A DNA stretch of 64,000 nucleotides from Saprospiraceae bacterium (lineage in GTDB: Bacteria; Bacteroidota; Bacteroidia; Chitinophagales; Saprospiraceae). Shown piece after piece: positions 54,997 to 62,882 of the stretch. Below the pieces are notes generated by a model, which searched no databases, was not told where the DNA came from, and saw nothing but the letters and a program-made list of their open reading frames with translations. How positions within the stretch are numbered: the first letter of the stretch is position 1; every line of letters starts with the position of its first letter. The stretch lies in NCBI GenBank assembly GCA_029251525.1, contig JAQXDE010000055.1:62001-126000 (forward strand), in the 5' to 3' direction. The position numbers and the translations under genes were made by a program.

Positions 54997-55380
54997 TCAA
55001 ACATAGTTCTTCTTTCTCGTCCCAATTGACCGATTACAAAAAGCATAAATTAATATAGCTGCAGAAAAAAAGAAAACAGATTTTAAAAAATCTTTTATTA
55101 TAATATTATCACTTCCTCCTGATACCCAATACAAGAATGCTATCACCAAAAGAGTCCCTTCTTTTACAATAGGAAAAAATGTCCATGTTTTAATTCCTAA
55201 CTTCACGTACTTGTCCTTCAAATAAATTTGATATAAAACAATGGCTTGGATAACAAAAATTATTGCAGCAAAATAATCTTGCTCCACGAGCATTTTTAGG
55301 CCATTTTTTAATAATAAAAATGAGATGTAAATAGATACAATTATGATATAAAACCTATTTTTATAAACAACTTCTTCCAT
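54997..55380 (-). CDS. Small polytopic membrane protein
   Basis: 127 residues, family unknown. Four likely transmembrane helices at about 10-28 (FYIIIVSIYISFLLL), 37-50, 66-86 and 95-115, with short loops. Ends in a basic tail, RSIGTRKKNYV. It converges with the TonB-CTD gene with a 6-base gap between stops. Confidence 0.65.
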   Translation of the reverse strand: MEEVVYKNRFYIIIVSIYISFLLLKNGLKMLVEQDYFAAIIFVIQAIVLYQIYLKDKYVKLGIKTWTFFPIVKEGTLLVIAFLYWVSGGSDNIIIKDFLKSVFFFSAAILIYAFCNRSIGTRKKNYV

Positions 55381-55482
55381 GATATTTCAAAATTAATGAT
55401 CCAATCTGCAAAGTACTTTTTACGTTTTAATCAAATGATTGAGGTGTAATTGGAAATAATTCTTTTAAATGAGAAGTGAATT

Positions 55483-56991
55483 TTACATCCATGGTTTTTC
55501 AGAATTCTCAATTTTGAATAAAATAAAATTCTTCATCCTTTTTGCTTTCTTTAACTCAATATAAGGAATCTTTACCGTTCCTGCTGCGGTGTAAAAAACT
55601 AAATTGCATAATTCTTTTCTTCGTTGGTAAATCCCTTGCTGAATTTCAATCCCTTGGATTTTAAACCATTTTAAAAGTGTTTCCGTCTTTCCAATAATCG
55701 AGGTAGAAATTCGTATCCCTTCATCGCTTACAAAATATTTAAAATTTCGTTGGTAAACCCAACTAATAAACAATACAATTGCTACCCAACTTATTGCCCA
55801 AAAATAATCGTCACTGGAGTTTTCCAAATATTTACTTAATAGAAAAAATCCAGCAGGTATTAATCCAAAATATAGAACTCTTCGATAAATTACTAATGGA
55901 TGAATTACATGCTGTTCGAACGATAGTTGTGATTCCTCAGGGAAGTATGTAGCACGAACAGATGACAACTGCTCCTCGAAACAGCCAGGAATATAGATTG
56001 ATTGTTTTCTAGCAATAGCAGTACTTGCAGCCTGACGAAGACTTATATCAAAAAGAGAAAAAATTTTTTTGATAGGGTTGGTTGTCCAACGTATCAATTG
56101 GATTTTTTGTATCGTTGCTGACTGCTCATTTCTTGTGAAAAGTCCAGAGATCACCTTAAACCCTATGGATGTTTTTATAAATCGTAGCTCATGATATCTA
56201 AATACTGTTCTAACTAAGGAGATTAAAAATGCAATAATAACAAAAGCTGGACCTATGGTTATCAAACCAATCAGAAGCGTATTTGAGCTGGATCCTAATA
56301 TGCTGTCAATACCATCTTCCAATTTCCATCCAGTTATGTTTTCAATATAATCCATCGATGTAAACATAAATGCGAATACGATGGCAGCAGTCTTTAAATG
56401 ATTTTGACTTACACCAATTTTGATCAAATCAATAGAGGATAAATGTAATAACTCCTCTTCTGGAGTTTCAATCTCCTCTTCAAGTTCTTCTGCAGAAAAT
56501 AGGATGGGAGGTATTGATTTTTTTTGTGATAATAAAAATTCTCGGATTGCAATCGCTTTATCTTTTTTCAAAGCTGTAATCGATAATTCATTTCCTTTTG
56601 ATCCTGCAGTATCAATTTCTAAACTGACCACATTGAAAAATTGATGTAAAATGTTTTCTTTGAAATTGATGGTTTGAATTCTATCAAATGGTACGTTGAG
56701 TTTTGTTTTTTGGAAAATTCCTTTTTCAATGATTAACTCATCGTCTTTAACATAATAGTAAAATTTGAAGTATAAAATAATCGATCTAATCGCTGAGGCT
56801 GCGGTAATTCCAATAATGACCAACGCAAAATAGGTATCCTTCGATTTAGTTGGGTTGAAAATTAAAGCAATAAAAATAGGCCAAGCCTGACTCAAAATAA
56901 CTCGGAAAGATTTGAGTAAAATTAAAAAAATCGCAATAGACGATTGTCTTCGTGGCTCCAATAAAAAGTCTAAATCATTCTTCTTCGTCAT
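55483..56991 (-). CDS. Bacterial PH-domain membrane protein (YdbT-like)
   Basis: 502 residues. Several membrane helices (about 25-45, 50-70, 205-225, 240-270, 365-420) alternate with bacterial PH-type (bPH_2) domains. Each domain carries a motif such as IEKGIFQKTKLNVPFDRIQT, SGLFTRNEQSATIQKIQLIR and IGKTETLLKWFKIQGIEIQQ, giving three repeats. These proteins resemble YdbT, of unknown function. The start overlaps the previous gene's stop by 17 bases, so it is translationally linked to the companion PH protein. Confidence 0.85.
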   Translation of the reverse strand: MTKKNDLDFLLEPRRQSSIAIFLILLKSFRVILSQAWPIFIALIFNPTKSKDTYFALVIIGITAASAIRSIILYFKFYYYVKDDELIIEKGIFQKTKLNVPFDRIQTINFKENILHQFFNVVSLEIDTAGSKGNELSITALKKDKAIAIREFLLSQKKSIPPILFSAEELEEEIETPEEELLHLSSIDLIKIGVSQNHLKTAAIVFAFMFTSMDYIENITGWKLEDGIDSILGSSSNTLLIGLITIGPAFVIIAFLISLVRTVFRYHELRFIKTSIGFKVISGLFTRNEQSATIQKIQLIRWTTNPIKKIFSLFDISLRQAASTAIARKQSIYIPGCFEEQLSSVRATYFPEESQLSFEQHVIHPLVIYRRVLYFGLIPAGFFLLSKYLENSSDDYFWAISWVAIVLFISWVYQRNFKYFVSDEGIRISTSIIGKTETLLKWFKIQGIEIQQGIYQRRKELCNLVFYTAAGTVKIPYIELKKAKRMKNFILFKIENSEKPWM

Positions 56992-57508
56992 ACCGAGATT
57001 GTCCTGTGGTTTTGATTATATAATTTTTTAGTACTTGCGCATGATCACCTCGCAAACCATCAATACTTAAGTCACTACCATTACCTCCTGCGGTATAAAT
57101 TTCTAGGGTTTTTAATTTGAAAAATCGCTGAATTGGTCCAGCTTTTATTTCGCAATGTTGCACTCGATTAAAAGGGATGGCAGTTTGTTGTCGATTGATG
57201 ACACCTTTTATGTGAACAATATCTTTTTCTCGCAAAGCATAACCTTCGATATTATAACCCATTTTTGTTAGGGTAAAGGAAAAAATAGCCCACGATACCC
57301 AAAATATTAAAAGACCATTTCCCAAGCGAGGGTGGTCTATTATTAATGGTTGAGTCCGTAAGTATAAAATAGTGGCCAACATTATTAAAAAGAAAATAGA
57401 ACTGCTGATATACTTTACTTGAACGTGTGCAGGGTCAAGTTTTTGAAAGTTAATTTCATCAATCGAAGGAAGTTCTGCTATATTGATTTGACTATTTTGA
57501 AAAATCAT
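56975..57508 (-). CDS. Bacterial PH-domain membrane protein (YdbS-like)
   Basis: 177 residues. Two hydrophobic helices near 35-55 and 65-85 are followed by one bPH_2 domain (IEGYALREKDIVHIKGVINR, QTAIPFNRVQHCEIKAGPIQ, KLKTLEIYTAGGNGSDLSID). The YdbS/YdbT pair occurs together in many bacteria, which fits this overlap. Function unknown; lipid or peptide binding by PH folds is only suggested. Lies downstream of hemD on the same strand (86 bases apart). Confidence 0.85.
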   Translation of the reverse strand: MIFQNSQINIAELPSIDEINFQKLDPAHVQVKYISSSIFFLIMLATILYLRTQPLIIDHPRLGNGLLIFWVSWAIFSFTLTKMGYNIEGYALREKDIVHIKGVINRQQTAIPFNRVQHCEIKAGPIQRFFKLKTLEIYTAGGNGSDLSIDGLRGDHAQVLKNYIIKTTGQSRYDEEE

Positions 57509-57594
57509 AATTTGGATTTATTTCTAAATGGCTCTATGCATAACAAATATAAAAATCATAATTTGGAAAGTTAGAGAAAATAAAAAGTAGTTGA

Positions 57595-58266
57595 TCACAG
57601 ATTTTTTAGTAATATTTTTACCAGTTCTTCTTCAGCGGGTTTTTGAGGGAAAATTACATTTTTTATACCTATATTTTCAAGTGCTAGAGCCGTTGTTTTT
57701 CCGATAGCAAATACTTTTTGACCTTTCTTCAATTGATAGTTTTGGAAGAAAACTTTTGCATTCATTGGACTCATAAAAAATAAATAATCCATCAATGGGA
57801 TACTAAAATATTCTTTTGGGGAATTTTTATAAACTATCAAATCTAGTGCAGAGATTTGATTACCGATAAGTCGTTGAATACTACGCTGAGAGTTTTCAGC
57901 TCTGGGAAAAAGGACCTTTTTGCCTGTTGCTATTTTTGAAAAAGCTGGAGTTGTTGTTTCTGCATCTCCAGTTCCCACAAAATGGCACGTTGTAAATTGC
58001 ATAATGGTCTCTGCTGTTTTTTCTCCAAAGCTTGCAAATTGGATTTCTTTTGATAAAGGAATATTGTTTTTCTTAATATGGTTAAAAAAAAATTGAACAC
58101 CATTTTGACTATAAAAAAATATCCAATCTACTGATGGTATTTTCTCAAATGGAATTAGTTCTAATTGGAGTAAGGATTCACCCCAAACTTCAAATCCTGC
58201 ATTTTCCAATTTTGTTTTGAAGATGCTACTTGAATCTAGCTTTTTTGAAATGAATATTTTTTTCAC
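57595..58266 (-). CDS. hemD: Uroporphyrinogen-III synthase
   Basis: 223 residues, with a GTG start at 58266. Cyclises hydroxymethylbilane to uroporphyrinogen III in haem synthesis. HemD is poorly conserved, but the pattern is right: VFFYSQNGVQFFFNH, SFGEKTAETI, GKKVLFPRAENSQRSI, ALDLIVYKNSP, YLFFMSPMNAKVFFQNY and AIGKTTALALENIG. The start is 10 bases after the MOSC gene's stop, so the two form an operon. Confidence 0.88.
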   Translation of the reverse strand: MKKIFISKKLDSSSIFKTKLENAGFEVWGESLLQLELIPFEKIPSVDWIFFYSQNGVQFFFNHIKKNNIPLSKEIQFASFGEKTAETIMQFTTCHFVGTGDAETTTPAFSKIATGKKVLFPRAENSQRSIQRLIGNQISALDLIVYKNSPKEYFSIPLMDYLFFMSPMNAKVFFQNYQLKKGQKVFAIGKTTALALENIGIKNVIFPQKPAEEELVKILLKNL

Positions 58267-58276
58267 AAATTCGATT

Positions 58277-58756
58277 TTAAGCTAACTGTATACTATCTCC
58301 AATTTTAACTTCTCCTCCTTGGATAACCATAGCTGTAATCCCCCCATGGCCTCGCATGGCATTATAACCGCCCTCACCAAAATTAGTTTCCATCTGAGAG
58401 CATGGATGGCAAGCTCCAGTCATTTCCAAAATTACATCATTTCCGATTTGGAATTTCATATTTTTCAAAGCAATTAAATTGATTCCTGAAACAACAATAT
58501 TTCGGCGAGTCAAAAGTGGATCAATTTTATCCTTTTTAAGTATTGAAGCTACTGTTTGTAAATGTTCAGCTTGAATTAAAGTTACCTGCCGTTTTCGACT
58601 ACTACCTTTATAATGATCTCCTTCCAAACCTTTTTCAACAGAAATCTTGACATTTTTCAAAAAAGAAGGAAGTATTTTTCGCTCAGGTCTAATGCTGATA
58701 AATTCAATTTTTCCCACCTGTGGCATGGATCGTAATAATTTTTTCATGTTAGACAT
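58277..58756 (-). CDS. MOSC-domain protein
   Basis: 159 residues. Central MOSC fold: GLEGDHYKGSSRKRQVTL, RRNIVVSGINLIALKNM, then VILEMTGACHPCSQMET with a Cys pair and GGITAMVIQGGEV. MOSC domains carry sulfur or bind molybdenum cofactor in larger proteins (for example YiiM or YcbX types). Here it is short, and its partner or substrate is unknown. Two possible ATG starts are at 58756 and 58747. Forms an operon with hemD. Confidence 0.86.
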   Translation of the reverse strand: MSNMKKLLRSMPQVGKIEFISIRPERKILPSFLKNVKISVEKGLEGDHYKGSSRKRQVTLIQAEHLQTVASILKKDKIDPLLTRRNIVVSGINLIALKNMKFQIGNDVILEMTGACHPCSQMETNFGEGGYNAMRGHGGITAMVIQGGEVKIGDSIQLA

Positions 58757-58893
58757 AGGTAATAATTTCTACAAACTTAACTCATTTTAATTTTTTATAA
58801 AAATGAAGTTGGTTAAGAAATTACGACATCAAGAAAAAATGGCACATTTTTTCCATTAGGTAACTAGTTATCCCTTTAGCTAAAATTTTTACA

Positions 58894-59559
58894 ATGAGAA
58901 AATTAATTATTCTTTTCCTTTTTTCTCTCCCCACATTATTAAATGCCCAATTAGAATTAGGTTTTCGAGCAGGACTTAACATGTCCGAAGCAGATGATTT
59001 AAGAGCTACTAATGGCGATTTGATTAAAGCTGCTCAACTTAATGGAATTAATGCGGGGGTATTTGCTAAATTCCAAATAGGATCAATTATAGCATTACAA
59101 CCTGAGGTAACTTTTTCTAAAAAAGGTTTTGTAACTTCTTGGGATAATTCCGACAGTTCATCTATGTTGAATACAAGTTATTTGGATATGCCATTGATGA
59201 TTGAAGCTGGTTTGGCAATAGGAAAACGATTCAGAATATTTGCAAATGCTGGACCAAATGTAAGTTATTTAATCAAAGCTGAGGAAGAATTTTATGATTC
59301 GATGAATGGAGAAACGACTAAAACTGCATTTAACTTTGATGTAGAATCTTTCGAACGTTTAGATGTTGGTGTCAATTTTGGAGGAGGTATTTCTTTGCGA
59401 ACCAGGCGGTGGAAATACACATTAAATGCTCGATATAACATGGGGTTAAAAGAAATTATGTCTAATAAGGATGCGATGAGTTTTGTAGAGAATGCTAAAT
59501 ATCGGGTAACAAATATTTCTTTAGGTATTTCTTATTTCGTTTTTGGTGGAAGGCTTTAA
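58894..59559 (+). CDS. PorT-like outer-membrane beta-barrel protein
   Basis: 221 residues. Signal peptide about 1-19 (MRKLIILFLFSLPTLLNAQ), then an eight-strand-type pattern: LELGFRAGLNMSEAD, ALQPEVTFSKKGFVTS, SYLDMPLMIEAGLAI, FANAGPNVSYLIKAE, VGVNFGGGISLRTRRWKYTL, LGISYFVFGGRL. Member of the PorT/OMP_b-brl_2 family, like 43319-44053. It is divergent from the MOSC-hemD operon. Function unknown. Confidence 0.88.
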   Translation: MRKLIILFLFSLPTLLNAQLELGFRAGLNMSEADDLRATNGDLIKAAQLNGINAGVFAKFQIGSIIALQPEVTFSKKGFVTSWDNSDSSSMLNTSYLDMPLMIEAGLAIGKRFRIFANAGPNVSYLIKAEEEFYDSMNGETTKTAFNFDVESFERLDVGVNFGGGISLRTRRWKYTLNARYNMGLKEIMSNKDAMSFVENAKYRVTNISLGISYFVFGGRL

Positions 59560-59656
59560 AGATCACATGGGATAACCAAGTTAAATAGTAAGTATTATAA
59601 GTTGAGTTGTAATTGTCTCAAAGGACTTAAACTACTGTAATATTGGAAATTAATGA

Positions 59657-60349
59657 TTATTCCACCACAAAGTGGTATCCAAATCCTTTAAGGGTAATGA
59701 TTTTTAAGCTAGAATCTTTTTTTAATAATTCTCGCAATTTGGTAATGTAAACATCTAAATTGCGAGAATTATAAATCGAATCATCGTCCCATACTTCTAC
59801 TAAAATATCTTTTCTTTTCACTGATGTATTTTTATTTTTACAAAAAATATGGAAGAGTTGTGCTTCTCGATTTGACAACTTTTTTATGTGGTCTCCAAAA
59901 TGCAATTCAAACTTCTTTGGGTGAAAAATATATTTGCCTAATTCGATTGAATTATTTTGATTTTTTGATTGAAAATTCGGTTTGGTTAAATTTAGAATAT
60001 TATTGATTCTAACAATCAATTCTTCCATGCTAAATGGCTTTTTGATATAGTCATTTCCACCAGATTCAAAGCCTTTTAAAATATCTTTTTGTTGGTTTTT
60101 TGCGGTTAGATAAATAATAGGAAGTTGAGGATGAGTTTGACGTAATTCTGAACCAATTGTAAAACCATCTTTATAAGGAAGCATCACATCTAAAATACAA
60201 ATTTGAGGCTCAAAAGATTCCACTGTAGCTCGTATTCCACGACCATCCAACAACATTTTCACATTGAAGTCCCGACTCTCTAGGCTTTCTCTGACGATCT
60301 TACCTAAAAAAGGTTCATCTTCTACGTATAGGATTTTTATTTTATTCAT
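59657..60349 (-). CDS. OmpR-family response regulator
   Basis: 230 residues. Receiver domain with Glu10-Asp11 acidic pair, phosphoacceptor Asp54 (CILDVMLP), Thr82 and Lys104 (YIKKPFS), then a Trans_reg_C winged helix DNA-binding domain (about 130-228, ending LKGFGYHFVV). Overlaps the upstream histidine kinase stop by 8 bases, so translation is coupled. Partner of the kinase at 60342-61790. Confidence 0.96.
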   Translation of the reverse strand: MNKIKILYVEDEPFLGKIVRESLESRDFNVKMLLDGRGIRATVESFEPQICILDVMLPYKDGFTIGSELRQTHPQLPIIYLTAKNQQKDILKGFESGGNDYIKKPFSMEELIVRINNILNLTKPNFQSKNQNNSIELGKYIFHPKKFELHFGDHIKKLSNREAQLFHIFCKNKNTSVKRKDILVEVWDDDSIYNSRNLDVYITKLRELLKKDSSLKIITLKGFGYHFVVE

Positions 60350-61790
60350 AATTTATGGGAAGAGATATAGTAAAAGAAGTTCCTTCATTGATTTGGCTAT
60401 CTACCTGAATGTCTCCATGGTGCTTTCTAATGACTCCTGCAACATAACTCAATCCTAATCCATAACCTTTTACATCATGTAAATCTCCTTGCGGAACTCT
60501 GAAGAATTTATTGAAAATTTTAGTTTTTGAATGAGGTGCAATTCCTATACCTCGGTCTTTAACGACAAGCTTTAATTGGTTATTTTTTTTCTTTAATGAT
60601 AACTCAATTACAGGCTTGTTTTTACTGTATTTTAGTGCATTGTCGATTAGGTTGTAAACTACATTGGTCAAGTGGATTTTATCACCTTTGATAAAAAGAA
60701 TAGTACTTTCTGATTGGAAATTTATAGAAGCTGAAAATTTTTCAAATTGCAGTTTCATTGACCTCAAGACATTTTCAACTAATTCATTCATATCAAAAGT
60801 TTCGAGTTTTAATTCAGGTTCTTTTTTCTCAAATAATGACATTTTTAAAACCTTATCAACAAGTATACTGAGTCTTTGTAATTCATGCTTAGAAATATTA
60901 ATATATTCTTCTGTTCGATCTGGGTTTTGTAACGCATTAAAATTACTAAGTGCTTCCAACGCAACTCCAACGGTTGTGATTGGAGTTTTCAATTCATGGG
61001 TGATATTACTGATGAAATCGTTTTTTAATTCTGTTAATCGGCGTTGTTTTTCCAAATTTTGCCACATGATGAAAAACGATAAAAGGATAACACTAAAAAG
61101 AAAAATGGAAAAGAAGAGTTGTGGTAATATTTTATTAAGAATATAGCCTTTGTAGTTATCGAAAGATATGGCATATCTATTTTGACTCAAGATGTCAAGA
61201 TGAGAACTTGAAAAAAAGCTGTCTTTGGGATGTTTTCCATTCTTTAAAATGACTAAGTCGTAAGGACTTGGAAAATCTGATAGTGATATAAGTTTAGCTA
61301 ATTTCTTTTCTAATAATTTTTGTTTGCTATTTGGTTTTAAAACTGAATTATCTTTTTGAGATAAAGAGGTATCACTTGCCATCCACATTGCAATTGAACC
61401 AAAACTTTTTTCTTCAGATTCTTGTCGAAAATTTGAACGTATGTCTAGATTTAAGTCAATCGACATATTCTTATCTAGAACTTTCATTTCTTTAGAAGTC
61501 GAAAAAATAGAGTTGAAAATTTGATTATCAGGTTGATCCAATACCTTATATCTTCTTGCTTGTGATTCTTTAGTACTCGGTATTATAGAGGTATCCAAAA
61601 TAATTTTCAAAAAAAGCGAATCTTCAATACTTCTTACCGCATCTTCAAAAACTAGATCAGCTTTTTCTCTTAAATCGTCTTTTTCATTTTGGTAAATATT
61701 TTTCAACCAAAAGACCTGAAATAGTAGCAGCAAAAACATGCTACCTGAGGCAAAGAGAAAAGAGAGTTTATGATTTTTCCATGAATTCAT
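60342..61790 (-). CDS. Membrane sensor histidine kinase
   Basis: 482 residues. Transmembrane helix 1 at about 10-30, a periplasmic sensor of about 190 residues with no family I recognise, transmembrane helix 2 at about 221-243, then HisKA with His265 in ITHELKTPITTV and an HATPase domain: N box NLIDNALKYS, G1 DRGIGIAP, G2 GYGLGLSYV. No HAMP domain is obvious. Cognate response regulator follows with an 8-base overlap. The pair lies divergent from a GLPGLI gene and a TonB-dependent receptor, which suggests control of that envelope unit, but this is inference. Confidence 0.95.
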   Translation of the reverse strand: MNSWKNHKLSFLFASGSMFLLLLFQVFWLKNIYQNEKDDLREKADLVFEDAVRSIEDSLFLKIILDTSIIPSTKESQARRYKVLDQPDNQIFNSIFSTSKEMKVLDKNMSIDLNLDIRSNFRQESEEKSFGSIAMWMASDTSLSQKDNSVLKPNSKQKLLEKKLAKLISLSDFPSPYDLVILKNGKHPKDSFFSSSHLDILSQNRYAISFDNYKGYILNKILPQLFFSIFLFSVILLSFFIMWQNLEKQRRLTELKNDFISNITHELKTPITTVGVALEALSNFNALQNPDRTEEYINISKHELQRLSILVDKVLKMSLFEKKEPELKLETFDMNELVENVLRSMKLQFEKFSASINFQSESTILFIKGDKIHLTNVVYNLIDNALKYSKNKPVIELSLKKKNNQLKLVVKDRGIGIAPHSKTKIFNKFFRVPQGDLHDVKGYGLGLSYVAGVIRKHHGDIQVDSQINEGTSFTISLPINYE

Positions 61791-61889
61791 AATTCAAAAT
61801 TAAGTGAATTAATTCAGGAAACCTCGATTCATTAACCTTAATTAACTTTAAATAAAGGTTGATTAACTTATTCAGTTATCTGGATGATC

Positions 61890-61897
61890 TAAATTTG
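61890..61897 (+). promoter_or_regulatory. -7 box TAAATTTG before the GLPGLI gene
   Basis: TAAATTTG on the plus strand, 70 bases before the ATG at 61968; the -33 box is not clear. Confidence 0.35.
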
Positions 61898-61967
61898 CCT
61901 TTGTAATAAATATTTAATAAAAACTGTTTCCAAGCGATGGTTTAGGAACTACAAACTTTTAAAGAAA

Positions 61968-62714
61968 ATGAAAAAACTAATAATTGCATTAATGATCTTT
62001 CTACCTTTTTTGATGACAGCTCAATTAGAGGGAATTATCCAATATGAAGAAACAATAGCATTAAATATTGAACTCCCTGAAGGAATGGAGGAATTTGCCT
62101 CTCAGATTCCAAATTCTAAAAAAAGTAAAATGGAATTAATCTTTACCGAGAATGCAGGACTATACCAATCTGCAAAAAATAACGATGATTCAAGAGATCT
62201 AACACCATTAAGTGAGGATGAAGTAGGGATGGTCCAAATGAAATTTGAAATGCCTGAAAATAAAACTTTTACTAATATTGCTGATGGAACCATGGTTGAG
62301 AAACAAGAGATTATGGGAAAGAAATTCTTGATTTTGGGAGATGTAAAAAAATATAAGTGGAAACTAACTGGGGAGCAAGAGAAAATATCAGGATATGTTT
62401 GTCAAAAAGCTACCTTCCAAGATGAGGAGGAAAACCTGGTAGCTTGGTTTACATCTTATATTCCAGTAGCGACTGGACCTGGAAGTGTTTCTGGTTTGCC
62501 TGGAATGATTTTAAAATTAGATATAAATGCTGGTGAAATGGTTGTTGTGGCTACTAATGTAGAACTCAAGAAAGTGGAGGAAAAGTTAATCAAAGCACCG
62601 AAAAAAGGAAAGAAAGTTACTAAGGAGGAGTTCAAAAAAATTCAAGAAGAAAAGATGAAAGAGATGAAAGAAAAATTTGGTGGACAAGGAAATGTAATCA
62701 TTCAACAGTTTTAA
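61968..62714 (+). CDS. GLPGLI-family exported protein
   Basis: 248 residues. Signal peptide about 1-19 (LIIALMIFLPFLMTAQ), beta-rich body with KNDDSRDLTP and TNIADGTMVEKQEIMG, then the family motif as GLPGMI (in GPGSVSGLPGMILKLDIN), and a Lys/Glu-rich C-terminus with EEKMKEMKEKFGGQGN. GLPGLI proteins commonly precede a TonB-linked barrel gene, exactly as here (next gene starts 168 bases downstream). Function unknown. Confidence 0.9.
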   Translation: MKKLIIALMIFLPFLMTAQLEGIIQYEETIALNIELPEGMEEFASQIPNSKKSKMELIFTENAGLYQSAKNNDDSRDLTPLSEDEVGMVQMKFEMPENKTFTNIADGTMVEKQEIMGKKFLILGDVKKYKWKLTGEQEKISGYVCQKATFQDEEENLVAWFTSYIPVATGPGSVSGLPGMILKLDINAGEMVVVATNVELKKVEEKLIKAPKKGKKVTKEEFKKIQEEKMKEMKEKFGGQGNVIIQQF

Positions 62715-62803
62715 AAAATCTTGATTCTGTTTAATTTCAGGTGAATCTATAATTACAACTGAAATAGGACTATTAGTACAAAGTTAATAATCATATATAC
62801 TTG

Positions 62804-62865
62804 GAGTGAGTAAGAAGTTATTCAATTTTTCCAGATAACTATTTCACTCTAAGTTTCTTTTTTAT
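62804..62865 (+). terminator. Weak hairpin between GLPGLI and receptor genes
   Basis: Two-step stem (gagtga with tcactc, and agttat with ataact), internal loop and a T-rich tail. Could attenuate rather than end transcription. Confidence 0.35.
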
Positions 62866-62882
62866 TTCAAAATAAAAATTAA

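Noticed and set aside
60664-61146. 160-codon plus-strand frame over the histidine kinase
   Set aside because: Antisense to intact HisKA and HATPase motifs; Ser/Asn/Phe-rich shadow.
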